A DNA stretch of 64,000 nt from Tricholomella constricta (taxonomy: Eukaryota; Basidiomycota; Agaricomycetes; Agaricales; Lyophyllaceae): positions 1 to 64,000 of the forward strand of contig JAACJP010000024.1 of the NCBI GenBank assembly GCA_013368375.1, in the 5' to 3' direction. The first letter of the stretch is position 1, and every line of letters starts with the position of its first letter. Made by a program: the position numbers and the translations under genes. This document shows, one piece after another, positions 45,885 through 58,892 of this stretch. The notes under the pieces were generated by a model that searched no databases, was not told the origin of the DNA, and worked only from the letters and a program-made list of their open reading frames with translations.

Positions 45885-48800
45885 ATGTACTTTCCAACAT
45901 CAGCGGCGAGGCAACTCTCCACAGTTCCCGCCTTACCGAATCTGCCACCTGAGTCTGTCATATGCCTCTGTCCGAGCCCCCGGAAGGCCCTCTTCTGCAC
46001 TCTCACCAGAAATGGCGTCACAGTATGGCGCATTCGAGTAGGCGATCCCGTCGAGTTGTTTCTAACATTTGAAACTCATGCATCTCGCGACGTGTCCAGC
46101 CACCGGCCGTGCTGGCGTACCTCTCGCGCACACCGACATCCGTCATCGACCACGGCGAGAATATAGACGTTCAGTGGTCCCCGGATAGCTCTCGTCTCGT
46201 GATCAGGGTGCGTCGTTGCGACAGGGCGTGTCCATGCCAGCTTACAGGTATTGATAATGTTTTTCCTCAGACATCCGAATCGTACTTGGTCCTTGTGTCT
46301 GTGGTTTTTAAACCAGAAGAGACTGTGTATCAAGCGCCGCCTACTCCGCTCAGCGCGCAGCGCATTTTCTTGGCGGGACCCGGTGAGGGGCTCCCATTTC
46401 AATCGATCGGGTTGGTCTTCGAGGGGGTAGTACGCGTTGATGGGACGCTCCTTAGGTGCACTTCATTTCTCTCATCGTTCTACCGGAATAATGACAATTT
46501 TGCAAAGTGTCTCCCCAAGAAGGCATCATGTCCTCTTCTCGACTAAGAACCCACCGACGATACAACGGATACCATGGCCCGTGGACGCGGAGGACGGAAC
46601 GCAGGCGGAGATGAGGAAGAAGAATCAGCAACACGGCTACGATACGTGGATATTCAACGATCACGATTTCTCTTGGTTCATTGATACAGATGGTAAGCAC
46701 TTCTATGGGCAAGGTCTTGACGCGGGAGTTAACGCGGTAGGCACCAGTGTCCGTGGTCCAGATACTCCATTCACGCACCATGGGCATCGAGACTTGGATA
46801 ACCTCTGACGGACGGGCATACTTTGTCCGCCTGCACGAAAACCTCGGCTCAGAACGGAGCACCTCCGCGCTGACAGACGACGATGCCACACAGGTACAAC
46901 AAACGCCATACCCTCTTCCCAGGCATAACTGACGCGACCTATGTGTAGGATGAGGCGAACCACCACCGCATGTCCTTTGACAGCACCTCCGGCGCCTACT
47001 CGCACAAAAGCTGGCGCGGTACGTGTGTGCACGACTTCGAAACGCCGCGATGGGTACAAAAGCAGCGCCGCATCGACCCGGACGAACCGCTGCACCAGGG
47101 GGATCGCGTTTACAAGGAGCCGCGGCGAGTCGTGGCCATGGCCATCAATAGCAAGTTCTCGTTCATTGCGATCGGAACATACAGGTGATTTTTGTTTTGA
47201 CTTGTGTTTTTCCGAGGCCCGCTTGACGAGGACCTAGCGGGGGACTAGAGTTCACGAATTTTCCGTCCCAGGAGGGCGTGACGCCGAAGTCGCAGAGCAT
47301 ATATGTACCGAACCCGTATAACCGGCAGATAGGCGAGGTCTGCGCGTTGGAGTGGAGTTCGGATGGGTATGTACTTGCGGTGGGGTGGAAGCATGGCTGG
47401 GGTATCTTCAGCGTTGGAGGGAGATGTCTTGCGTCTGGGTTTGGCGTCGACGACCTAGTCGATGAGGACAGGTGCGTATCCAAAGACGACAATAATGATG
47501 GATTTTGCTAACTTCTATTTATCAAGGTTTCAAGATGCCTTTATGTATGGCGTGCGCAACTTGGTATGACCTTGATACCATAAAGTCTCCGTCGCGTTCT
47601 GAGAATGTATTCCTCAGTTCTGGGCTCCAGGTAACTACGAGCTCGTCGTATTGGCACAATCATCGCCTCGAAGTGCGTCAGGATTTGGCGATATTATCTG
47701 AGTGTAGTTTGACACAGATTTTTTCAAGAGATCGATGGGCAATTGTTTGTGATTCCCTTCGCCAAAAGTGCCACCACAGGACAGCACTCCCCTGTACGCA
47801 GAGCACCCCGTAAATATGCGATATAAACTTACCAATATCTCAAATAGGATAATACGCGGTATGCGTTCCTGCAGATGGACGATCGCGCTCTAGTCTACCG
47901 AGGTGCTGACCAGCCCGATATGAGTGTCATCAACCCAGAATCTGACGTATGGCAACATATCAAGGTCTGTGGAGCGTCAAAAATTTTCGGTGCCGGCCCT
48001 GAGTTGTATGCAGATCCCGCAAAGCTATCTCGCGACAAACTGGCCCATTCAATATTCCTCCCTGAGCAGTGATGGTCGACTAATTGCCATTGCTGGACGG
48101 AGAGGACTCATACACTACAGCTCAACCTCTGGCCGGTGGAAGATGTTCAACGACGAGCAGCAAGAGCAAGCGTTCGTTGTCAAGGGCGGTCTCCTCTGGT
48201 TTCACCATGTCCTGATTGCTGCTGTGGAAGTCGCCAGGACTTATCAGGTGTGTTTCAGAACACGAGTTGGCTGCTCGCAGCAGGCAAACACTGAGCCCCA
48301 TATAGGTACGGCTATACTCCCGCGACATGGAGCTGAGCAATCAGAACGTCCTGCATCGCGAAGTGCTGCCATCGCAGGTGGTGATCTTGTCCCTGGTAGA
48401 CAATTCATTGCTGGTGTATACAGCAGACAACACTCTATTCCATTTCTTGATCGTCCCGACTGCGGAAACTATCAAGTTGCACTTGTGCGGAAGCATCACG
48501 TTCAATGGAATTATCTCTGCACCGAGTGCAGTGAGGATGTTGAGTTGGATGATACCGAGTGCCCAGAAACGTATATTTGTTCTGTCTTGACCCATTGAGC
48601 ACGTGTACTCATCTTATCTAGAACTCGGTGACCCGGTCGATGATTTATCGGTTGCTACTGTGTTGATGGTGGTTGGCGGGCAGCTTATTCTGCTACGTCC
48701 CCGAAAGGTAAGGTCTATTTTTATCTATAAGTGATGAATTTCTGGCCTTACCATCCCCCATTTACAGTCCGCAAACCAAGAAGTCAAATATGACATGCAA

Positions 48801-49873
48801 ATATTCGCGGATCGTATAGAATTCTGCTGGATTCATCTCCGCGGAATTGGCACCCTGGAAAACTCGCTCTGGGGCTATGACGGCCAAGGAATCCGGGTTT
48901 GGTTAAATGCTTTGGCAATCGAGACACGGCAGGGGGATAAAGATGACGACAAGTCGGAAAACGTTAAGGAAAGTGTAAACATCCCACTGGACTTTTATCC
49001 ATTGTGTAAGCTGGTTCGATCTATTTTCTCTTTGGCTGTCCCTGCTCACTCTGGAAATTAGCTGTATTGATGGACAAGGGTATCATAATTGGAGCTGAAC
49101 ACGAAGCCGCAACAAGGTCGAACCTCTCCTTCGTCATGTTCAGACATGCCACCAGTGTGAGTGTTTTAGTCCTTAACGATGCTACAATGACACCCAACCT
49201 ATGACCTTAGTCGCACCTCTTCTTGCATCACATACTGCGCTTCCTTCTCGGAAACCGACAAGTCAAAGAGGCGGTCACATTCGCTGCCCATTACAAGGAA
49301 TTGGTGTATTTCGCTCACGCGTTGGAAATCCTTCTCCACACCGTCGTCGAGTCTGAAGCAACTCTCGAGAGCGAGAGTGAATCTGAGGATGGAGAAATAG
49401 CTCCCGATGCGGTGTTGCCGACAGTGGTCGAATTTTTAGACCACTTTGATGCTGCCTTGGACGTCGTGGTTGGCTGTGCCCGGAAAACAGAGTTGACCAG
49501 ATGGCGGCGCCTGTTCAGTATTGTCGGCAATCCCAAGTCCCTATTTGAGGTATGACTGCAACCCTCCATTGGAGATATCATTTGACCCGCCATCTTCTAG
49601 ACTTGCCTTGCGTCCCAGCGCCTCAAAACCGCCGGCTCATACCTTTTGGTTCTTCATAATCTCGAACAGCTCGATGAAGATAACGATGATGCGGTTCGGC
49701 TGCTGAAAAGCGCTGTGGATGGGAAAGATTGGCAGTTGTGCCGAGAACTACTCCGGTTTTTACATTCGGTTGATGACACAGGTGCTGCCCTTCGAAAGGC
49801 GCTGTCAAAAACCAACGTGGTGAGCTTCATAGAAGATGGGGAAGTCGTATCGAATTTATCTTCGTCCCCTTGA
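45885..49873 (+). CDS. RIC1: RIC1, subunit of the Ric1-Rgp1 GEF for Ypt6/Rab6 (1016 aa, 18 exons)
   Basis: This is a Golgi retrograde-trafficking exchange factor subunit. Exons: 45885-46037, 46100-46207, 46271-46455, 46508-46692, 46748-46893, 46949-47184, 47238-47471, 47527-47563, 47618-47672, 47729-47793, 47848-47964, 48014-48247, 48306-48570, 48622-48707, 48768-49005, 49062-49156, 49211-49549 and 49601-49873 (1017 codons). The N-terminal half is a WD40-like propeller (SVIDHGENIDVQWSPDSS, EVCALEWSSDGYVLAVGWK, QYSSLSSDGRLIAIAGRRG). The C-terminal half is the helical RIC1 domain (FLHHILRFLLGNRQVKEA, VVVGCARKTELTRWRRLFS). The start fits the family's MYFP opening. All phases close, so the gene looks intact. 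The 385 bp to the preceding gene hold nothing recognisable. Confidence 0.92.
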
Positions 49874-50194
49874 TTGATCATTCACTATTCCACTATTTCT
49901 TTAATTTATGGTGTTTCCTATCCCTGTTATCTTGTAAAAGACCATCTCTAGTCTTGTATTCATTTCACTTTTGGCGTGGTCCTCGGAGACTGCCCAGCGC
50001 CCTAGGCACATTTCTTGAAACCTTATGGTAACTTTACGCGTGGGCAAGCTCCGGACACTGAACCGCATGATTCCTGGTGCCACATGAGATGAGACTGACA
50101 GTCGCAGAATGGAGTCCGGGTCAATACTGTAGCTTCACACCATATAACAACCGGTACCTCAGCCGCTGTTTCCCCAGACCTCTTTCAGGAGACT
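49874..50194. other. Intergenic region between RIC1 and the dioxygenase gene
   Basis: These 321 bp hold the RIC1 3' end and the next promoter. A small ORF (50077-50268) overlaps the start of the next gene out of frame. No other signal is seen. Confidence 0.5.
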
Positions 50195-51731
50195 ATGGCG
50201 AGAAACCTATTTTTTCGGACAATGGCGACGCTAACCCGCCGACCACAGGCAGTTCAATACACTTCTGAGGGTGCGGTCACAATCTCATACCCGACCTTGG
50301 TATCTTCCCCTTTGACGCTTGGCGCTTCAATCGGTGAGTCTTTCTATGACTCTGTGCGGCCATTGAGTCTAATTCCTTCGGCAGAGGAAGCGTTTGGATC
50401 TCATCCAAAATCATTAGGCATCATTATCGTTCGCGATCTACCACCTTCCTACGTGACCCACCGCGAGAGACTCCTCAAACTTGCCTACAACTTCGCGAAA
50501 TTGGATGAAACGACTCGCGAGAAGTATACGGATCCTGCAAGCAGGTATAGGTGCGTTTGTGGATGTGTGCTCTTCTGAGATCCTTTTGACGAGTTATGTG
50601 TGGTCGCCAGCTTCGGATGGTCACATGGAAAGGTTTGTCGCAAATTGGGCTGTCCTACAGATCCGTACGACTGATGATGCGAAAGGAAATCATGAACGGG
50701 AAGCCTGGTAAGTATATAGATTAGTGCGCGATGTGCCCTACCAATCACTGATCACTGAGTGTCCCTCAGACGTCCTCAAAGGATCTTATTATGCCAATCC
50801 TGTTGTGGAATCCTCAACAGTTTCTGATGAAGAACGACTTGCCCATCCTGAATATTATGGACGAAACATTTGTACGCATGCACATCTTGCGCCCCGGACA
50901 TTCCTTAATAACATCACCAGGGCCTGACTCTGACGAGAAAGGTGTTGAAGGCTTTGAAGAGGCCTTCAAGAATTTGGGCAAGTCAGTTTTTTCCTTGAAC
51001 AAACTGTAGTGTAGCGCTTATATTCTACAAAGGTTTGTTTTCCAGGTTGGATGTGAATTAGCTGCAGCGTGTCAACCGTTTGGTAGGCGCTTTTGTCTTT
51101 GAACTGACTTCCGGCCCCTTGTAACATGCATGTAGCTCTGGCACACTTATCAGACACTTCGATGTCGCTGCCTGAGCTGATCAGCACCTCTCAAACCACC
51201 AAAGCTCGCCTTTTGCACTATTTCCCACCCGCTCCGGGCATCGCACTTCCCTCTGATGATGAGCCTGTGGATAGTTGGTGTGGCTTCCATCTCGACCATT
51301 CGTTATTAACAGGACTTTGCTCGGTAAGTATCTTGGGAGATATTCTCAACACTCGGTTTGACCCGATGTTTAATATTTCGCAGGCTATGTATCTACGAGA
51401 CGGTCACGAGCCAGAGGTTATCCCCTCCCCATCGCCGGCCTCGGGTTTGTACATACGTACACGGGGTGGTGACCTAACTAAGGTCTCTATCCCTGTTGAT
51501 TCACTGGCTTTCCAGACTGGGGAAGCCCTTGAACTCGCAACGGGTAGGAAGCTTCGTGCTACTCCGCACTGTGTGAGGGTCGGTGCCAGTCCCAACGCCG
51601 AAAGGATATCCAGAGAGACCTTTGCGTTGTTCATGCAACCCAACACAGACCAATACCTCTCGGATTCTAAAACATTTGGGCAGTTCAGCGAAGAAGTATT
51701 CCAGGAACATTATGATGAGAAATCTACATAG
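50195..51731 (+). CDS. 2-oxoglutarate/Fe(II) dioxygenase-like protein (382 aa, 8 exons)
   Basis: Exons are 50195-50550, 50611-50632, 50686-50707, 50770-50871, 50921-50981, 51033-51082, 51136-51323 and 51384-51731, summing to 383 codons. The N-terminal helical part (IIIVRDLPPSYVTHRERLL, LAYNFAKLDETTREKY) and the core resemble isopenicillin-N-synthase-like oxygenases. The iron-binding pair is in CGFHLDHSLLTGL (HxD, near residue 255) with the distal histidine in RATPHCVRVG (near 327). The expected distal RxS is less clear. YYANPV, NIWPDSD and VFQVGCELAAACQ are family-like blocks. The substrate is unknown. An in-frame ATG at 50222 (MATLTRRPQ) is an alternative start. Two consecutive 22-nt exons are noteworthy. 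Confidence 0.83.
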
Positions 51732-51828
51732 TGCGGTGTATGTATGTACAGGTGAGGTGAATGATTCCATGCAATATATGTATGATACCCAGAAGTCATA
51801 GTAAAGTAAATCGCTAAGGGAAGCAACA

Positions 51829-54800
51829 TCAAGAATCTGAGAGAGAACGACCACGAACCCGCGGTGATGCTGGTGCAAGGGAATCAGGCAACACCGATAA
51901 CACTGCAGCCGTAAAACTCGTACGCTTGGCGGGAGAGTCTCTGGAGAGACTATGCCTTGAGCCGAAAGAGGAACGCCGGTCTTCTTGTTCAGAGATAACA
52001 CTCCAATCCTCGCTGGGTGCGCCACGCGCAGACCCACTGGAGCTGTAACCTGATTGAGAACCAAGATTATCCTGGTTTCTAACAGTTGAGTGTTCGTTAT
52101 CCTCGTCTTCGTCATCAGTGTCTGCATGTTTCACCAACGATCGTGCATATTCAAGGTCGCGATATATACACTCAATCGCAGTTGAGACACCATTCTCCTG
52201 TTAATGAGAGTCAGAAAGGAATAAAACATCTACGGTAGCCCCCTACCGATTGGATCTGCTCGCCCAAAAGCCTGGCACGGTCGATTTGTTTCACGTCAGT
52301 CGTTGCCGAAATCAGGGCGTCGGTCAAAGCGGTAACAGTCAGCTTTCTAACACCGGACCCAACGCCGAGCGCTTCAACACGGTCGGCCCAAAAAAGCTGG
52401 TCGCCGAAGAATGGTCGAATAATAGTTGGAATTCCAGCTATTTGATAGTTTAGCGACGGACGGAGGCCTCAGTCAGAATTCATCACCTCGTAGGCTTGCA
52501 CCGGTCGTGCCTGCACCGCCATGATGACAAGCCGCATCGATGCGTTGGAATAACCAGTCATGCGGAATGGATGATATCGAATATATCTGTTTCGGTAAGG
52601 GCTCCTCGAGTTCGGTGTTTTCTCCAGTCTTGACATGGAGACGGTCCGACCAACCCTTCGACAAGATGGCGCAAACACCACTGCGAACAACCGCTTCAAT
52701 GACACAATGCGTCATGCTCTTCGGATCGGAAACCACGATACTGCCAAAACCAATATACACGACCTTCTTCCCTTCTTTGTGCGCCGTATCAATAAATTCT
52801 ACGAGGTCAGGAGGGGGCGTCCATTTCTTCGCACTAACTTCAGCGTCGTCCAAGAACCAGTATCCTGCCGGAGAATTAGAGACTACTCTCTATGAAGTAC
52901 CCGTGCACAAACCTGTGACGCGGATCCATTCCGGCCAATCGAGCGGCGGTGGGACGACGTGAGGACTGAAGTTGTACAAAAATGGTATCTTGTGCGGCTC
53001 CATCTTGTCAAGACTTGTGCTACCGAGGTTCAACAAATTGCGCCGCCATCGATTGATTTGACCCGCGGTCGCGCGCCAGAACACTTGGTCAAACATCACA
53101 TAAGACTAAAAAAAAACCTGATAAGTTGCCCAGAGGAATTTGCACAGCGAGTAACAGACCATGTAATTGTAACTACCTCCCATCTATCAGGGTTGTGAGA
53201 ATTTGAGGCTGACGCTTGCAAGGTTATGCTCACCTTGCGTTCGGGAACAGCGAAGGCATGTGGGTAGGCCCTAGGATGAGATGTCAAAAAAAATGATAAC
53301 AAGAGATTTGAGAAGGAAAAACCTCGTTCGTGACCAGGTCATAGTGAACGCCCTGAAATACGGTATGCCCAAAGCCTCGGCGATGTGATATCCTCCCATG
53401 GCACTAGGACTCTCAATTAGTACATCGGTGCCCTGACATGCCTCCCAAGAAGTCTTCAAGAGATCATCCACCCAACCTCGGAACTTTTAAAAGCCATGAA
53501 TGAAAGAATCACAGCCTGTTGAAATAAGTTACCTTGAGAAGTCCCTCTTTCAGGAAGGAGACCGTGAATGTGCCATTCTCAACGCAAATCCTCATCAGTT
53601 CAGCAGGGTCACCTCCAACGTAGCCAAAGTCGATGCCATGCTAGTAGTGGCGTCAACCATGTTCTGTGCTAGTAACAATGTTGCTCACAGATTCAATCCA
53701 GTCTTTGAACTCCCCATGAGTGGCGATCTTGCATCGGTGTCCGTCCGCCATTAAGCCTTTCGCCAGCGCAATATATGGTTGCACATCCCCGCGGGATCCG
53801 ATGGTCAGGAATGTAAAGTGGAGGGACTTGGCCGGCTTAAAAGTTAAGAAGGTTGACGAGGCCGAGGTGAACATAACAGCAGGTAACGAGTCCGTCATGT
53901 TCTCGTGCACCGGGGTTGGGTCCGAATCATTACCAGTTATTTTCCTGGCACTAGCATCAAACTCCTCTAAGATCAATGCATGGCGTTTGCCTGGAGAGGT
54001 ATTTGTTGTCTCCCCCTGCGCTAGTCGCCGCCTAACGTCATCCATTTGGCGGCTGAGGAGCTTCATAAACGCTTCACGTTTGTCCTCAGCGCCAAATTCG
54101 AAGAAAAGCTCCTCGTGGCCCTTGACAATAATGACGAGACCATGATGTCCGAAACGTGTGGCTCTGGACTTTTCCATGGTAAGCATGTCGCGAATGGGCA
54201 ACGCCATCTGTTACAGTCTGTTAGCCAGGCTCTCAATGGCAAAGATGGTCCAAACCCTTGTTCGAGCAGTCAAGGGTCCGCTAGACTTGAAGCAGAAAAA
54301 GTTTGTCGAGATATATAGTCTCCCGTAAACCGGCAGGAGCCTGAAGATGTAACCAGGAAAATCTAGAAGAACTTTGAATATAAGAGCAACCAATGGCAAA
54401 GACGAGCGTACATCCAAGCAGTATTTCCTTCTCGTCATACGCAAAGGCAGCTCGGAACTTCTCGGTGGCATCAGCATCTACCGGAATCTCAGGTGTCTCC
54501 AGTATGCTGAAAGCCAAGTCACCCATGGTCGAGCGACTGCTGGGCAATGATGGTGAGAGGGCTGTAGATGAGTACATCTCCCTGACGCCAGCAGAGGTCG
54601 GTGTCAATGTCTGGCCGCTTGATGCCAAACTCCCAAATACGCGCCGCGAGCCCTTAAGCCAAGTGGGAACGCCGACTCCCCATGAACTACTCTCTCTGCT
54701 CAACGAAGGGTGATTAGGGTCAATGGGTGAAACGGAAGTAGAGGGAGGGTACGTGTGATCATACGTTGAAGGGGTTGTCGACAGGGTCTTGCCAGCAGGT

Positions 54801-57224
54801 TCCTGACGAGATTCTGGCAGGCCATCTATAGGTTTGGGCGAAGTGCTTAATGGGACGAAGGAGGAATTAGGGCGGCGTGAGATATGAGTGAAGCCTTCGG
54901 CATCGGGAGAGGGTTCAGGAAGGCTTTGTTGGCTGGTTCGACCTAGGGTATCATGGAAAGGCTTCAGCAGAGAAGTTAAGCGGAATCCAGATGTCGTTTT
55001 CGTCGCTGTGTTCTCGGGTGGCAGGCTCACAGTTCGATCCGGAAAAGCAGTGTGACGTGGGAGGGTTGTGTCGAGAACAGTTTGTGGAGAGTCAGTCCGG
55101 TCGGGGAGAATGCGGTGTGCCCGGACAGCATCGCGTATCTGGTCGAGTGCCCCAGACATGTCGTGGAAGTAAGCGAAGAAGTACGAGTCCACAGAGAAGT
55201 GCTCCTCCTTGTCAAACACCTTGACTTCGATGGTCTCGCTGAAGTCCATAGCGGAAGATTTCTCAACATCAAGAATAAGAGAATAAGGAATTGCGATCTT
55301 CCGGAACTCAATCACAGTCTGATTAATCAATCAAAAGAGCAATCACCTTGACGCTGTCGCCCATATTTTGGGCTTTGAAAATGACCTTTCGAACAGCCTT
55401 GACCCATTCTTCACGACTTGGGATCGAGTCCGCTGTTAAATGGACCGTCTTCTGGTTAGTCCGAACCCGGAACCCTTTCTCGCCGACGGGATCACAAGAA
55501 ATGGCATAGCGCAGATCCACGATACCGTGGGGGAAATACGGATCCTAAAGCGAATATCCCATTACTGACTGATGTGCCATCGGACACAACTTGCGTCTTA
55601 CTGAAGATGACTGATACCAAGACAGTGCGTCATTCTTTAATACAAACCAATGTTTTATCCATCGTTTAGTCCTTTGGGCTTTCTTGTTGAGTGATCCAGA
55701 TTTGAGGACTTGATCCTATGCAAAGGTAAATCATCAAGTTAACTAGATTGGTACGTTTAATATAAAGAAGTTGGCCGACCTCTCGCGATGGCATATGGGC
55801 GAAGAAACACAGATATGAATTGGTCAGGTACATGTATCCTTGTAGTACTGGTGCCCAAAATTGGGTATAAATGAGCAGTAACTGGCGTGATAAAAACACT
55901 CACAGATCGATCGCAGCAGCCAACAAGGCATTTCTGTATAAGCAATTAGTGATCATCCTCAAAAAGATGACTCAAGTTGCGGACCTGCCCAAACCTCCTC
56001 AATGGCGTCCAATTCAAACACTTCCTTCAACTTTTCTGCGAGACCTGCTCTCCGCTGGAGCCTAACAGTTGCAACACTCCCTGTTCGAGAAGGGATGATT
56101 CTTGACTGAGAAGAAGCGCCCGGTCGACTTTTTCGCTTGTCAATATGAATGACGGACCCCGATGGAGGAATTGAGAGATTCGCGTCTGGAGTGCGTAGAG
56201 TTTCCTCAAAGTCTTCAGCCTCGGGCTCTTCTTCCGAGCACAACGTATCAGAGTCCTCCTCCTGTACTGGAGAGTACGGCGAAGCGCCATCACGCGTCGG
56301 TGCTGGTATGCTTAGTCGCCGAGAGCGTGCCAAGGGGCGGTGAATGGTGTGAATGGAGGATGCAAGCCGGACTAGAATAACAAGGATGGTGAGAGATTGC
56401 AACAAAATATGGCTTAAGATACACACGTTCTTCTAGAACTTCTTCTTCGTCGCTCGAAGTAGCATCGGGGGATAATATATCTTCATCGTTCTCAACATCA
56501 GCCCAGGGGAGAGCCTGAAGGGCCTGGATAAGGGTTTGTGTTCCGGCCCGCATCTGTTGAGGACAAAGTTATATAAGCATCTCAGCGCACGGGGTAAAGG
56601 TATTGAAAGCACCGATCCGTCTCCGCGGAAGGGACTTAATGCAGGTCTGAGTGGCGGGGATGGAGGCGTAATGAAAGGAGAGTCATCATTAGGGGTTACT
56701 GTTGGTATTGAAGGCTTTATGAGTTTCGGTGATGCAAAGAGAGGAAATTCTTCGCGATTTGCAGTAGTCGGGATCGAGGAACTTGCGGGTTTCGGTGATG
56801 TGGAACGTGAGGCACTCGGGGTCATGTTCGACGCAGGAGAGCGCGAATCTAGGGCGAGTTAGTCTAGCTTGAAACTAGTTATCGGACAAAGTAACGGACC
56901 ATCAGCGTCCCCAGATATATCCCTGGGCTTGCCCTTGCGACTGAGGCTGAAAAGACGACGATGGCCCGATGGGGGTGGCGTCGTCGGACTTGTGCGTCCG
57001 CTGATTCCGTTGATGCTGCGGCTGAGTTTGTCAACTGTTTTCTCGACGGATTTCTCAACTGCTGCGGAAAGCCGTTTAACGCGACTTGGTGTATACGACT
57101 CATCCTTGTGTAGCAATTGAGGTTGAGCTTCTACGCCAAGCTCCAATGCCTCTGGTGAAGTGTCGAGGGTCGGAGCAGCAGATGGCGTATGTAGAGGGGT
57201 TTGGAGATTTGGCCGGTCGGACAT
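51829..57224 (-). CDS. ATG26: UDP-glucose:sterol glucosyltransferase Atg26 (1485 aa, 19 exons)
   Basis: This enzyme transfers glucose to ergosterol at membranes, and in some fungi it takes part in pexophagy. Minus exons: 57224-56900, 56848-56613, 56553-56427, 56371-55985, 55933-55904, 55847-55780, 55715-55602, 55544-55347, 55297-54412, 54362-54256, 54207-53689, 53640-53533, 53483-53323, 53270-53234, 53183-53160, 53105-52913, 52864-52487, 52437-52247 and 52197-51829 (1486 codons). Order: disordered N-terminus; GRAM ([16 protein letters not shown], near 360-395) holding a PH domain ([20 protein letters not shown]); second GRAM ([18 protein letters not shown]); GT1 N-domain ([19 protein letters not shown]); donor site ([29 protein letters not shown]). 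All phases close. The C-terminus is Ser/Asp-rich. Confidence 0.93.
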
Positions 57225-57489
57225 TTCTGTGCAATTGCCAGATGCGCAGAAGGGACGAGATGGTGGGAGGATGAGAGTTAGTTACTCCAGCTTGGTGTAA
57301 TGGCAATTGCGGTGTCAGTTGCTAAATCGGGCTATCGGCAATTGCCGGTGATCACAGCCAACACGTTCTTGTCGCGTTGTTCGCGCAAAAAGCCCCGTTA
57401 ACCTGGAGGCTCTTTAACGGCCTGGCTGTAATTGTCGCGATCCAGCCGCTTTCCTGCTTTCCCTCCTTTACGAACAAGTACCTTCAATT
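57225..57489. promoter_or_regulatory. Divergent promoter of ATG26 and the SUR7-like gene, with palindromic repeats
   Basis: Only 265 bp separate the two start codons. The palindrome GCAATTGC occurs three times, at 57231-57238, 57303-57310 and 57338-57345; the last sits in the larger palindrome GGCAATTGCC. A separate perfect inverted repeat CCGTTAA (57395-57401) / TTAACGG (57414-57420) lies nearer the SUR7-like gene. These are candidate binding sites for a dimeric factor; no known factor is assigned. Confidence 0.55.
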
Positions 57490-58597
57490 ATGCGCGGCGA
57501 AGTTTGTGTCGGTGCAGCCTCGGTGTTGTCGTATGTTCAAACTTTCTCAACCATAAGTTCGCACTGAAATGATGCCGTTCAAATTCAACCCAGGCTGGTG
57601 TCAATGATACTCATGATATTTGTTCATGTACGTGTTCTGCTTCGACTACGCCGGAAATCGTATCCACGAACCCCCCTCTTAGGTTGGCCAAATAAATACG
57701 TCGACTATCCCAAGGAGGATCTCAATGGTGCTTGCCGCTCTTGCCTCAAAAATTGCATTTCAACTCACCATACCTAGGCCCAAGTCAACGTATCAGACTA
57801 CAGGTTACTATGAACAAGCTTGATTGAACCTGGCACGTTTTAACTTCGTTCATGACAGCGCTGCCCTTCATATCTCATTCACCGATCCATTCGACGATAT
57901 CTATACGACAAATGCCAGTGCCCCCCTCGGAGTCAAGGCTGGCCTACGCAAATTTTACGGATTTGGCTTGTATTCCCATTGCGCCTACGTAAACAGCACC
58001 CAGGGGCACTGCGGGAATCTCACAATTGGGGAACAATACCGACCTTACGATGCAATAACCTCCGACATGGCTGCAAACTACTCGAGAATAACAGCTGCTC
58101 TTGTAGAAGGCACCACGTTTCATGATTCATCATATCTCGGGCAATCTACCAAAGCTGCATACTGGATGCTACTTCTTGGCACCATCTGCGCTGCCTTGGC
58201 TCTACTCACGTTAGTAACACTCTACCCGTTTCGCATAATCTATGTCAACTCACTTTTCCGGCACTAGCGGGATCTTGAAGAACAATTTAACGTTCTTCGT
58301 TTCCACATTTTTTTCCATTGCGGGAAGCCTCCTGCTCCTTATTGGAGTTAGCATCTGGACGGTCATGATCAAAAAGTCTGACGGTGTTAATGACATTCTG
58401 ATTGGTACACCTTCAACTCCGGTACCAATAGGAATCGTTGTGTCCGTCGGATCCGGCTTGTACTTGACATGGGCCGCCTTCGCGTGCTTGGTGGTGTCGG
58501 TCGTACCATATATGATTAGGTGTGTTACAAGATATCTTGTGGGAAGTATTTCGAGCCTGACATTAATGGACAAAGCTGCTGTACATACCGAGGATGA
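57490..58597 (+). CDS. SUR7/PalI-family membrane protein (256 aa, 7 exons)
   Basis: Exons are 57490-57530, 57594-57627, 57683-57727, 57778-57803, 57859-58209, 58268-58519 and 58576-58597, summing to 257 codons. There are four membrane segments: one at the N-terminus (ASVLSLVSMILMIFVHVGQ), then an extracellular loop with GLYSHCAYVNSTQGHCG, then three more (AYWMLLLGTICAALALLTG, FVSTFFSIAGSLLLLIGV, GLYLTWAAFACLVVSVV). It ends SCCTYRG, a typical family tail. SUR7/PalI proteins mark eisosome/cortical patches or act in ambient-pH sensing; this short form has no long cytoplasmic tail. The small exons and final 22-nt exon were chosen because they restore the family pattern and close the frame. Confidence 0.87.
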
Positions 58598-58892
58598 CTT
58601 TTACCGCTCTCGATGCTGGACACCGATTTCAGTAAAATAACGACAAACGCCCCATTACCCACTCCATATACCGGTGGATGGACCTTTTCGCAGGGATATT
58701 TATCTAACGACTACTTTTCGAATGAAGGACAATGTATAACCTGGTTTACTTATTCCACATACCATAGACTAGAATGTCAAGATGATGCATGTTTATTGCC
58801 ACTTCGGTACTCACCAGCCAACAAACATCCTGTCATGGAGGATATCGCGATCCATATATATATATATGAAAAAAGAAATGAAAAATAGGTAT

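Noticed and set aside
45885..49873. A functional stress/wall gene cluster across 35-63 kb
   Set aside because: Genes of unrelated housekeeping roles alternate in orientation; adjacency alone does not support co-regulation.
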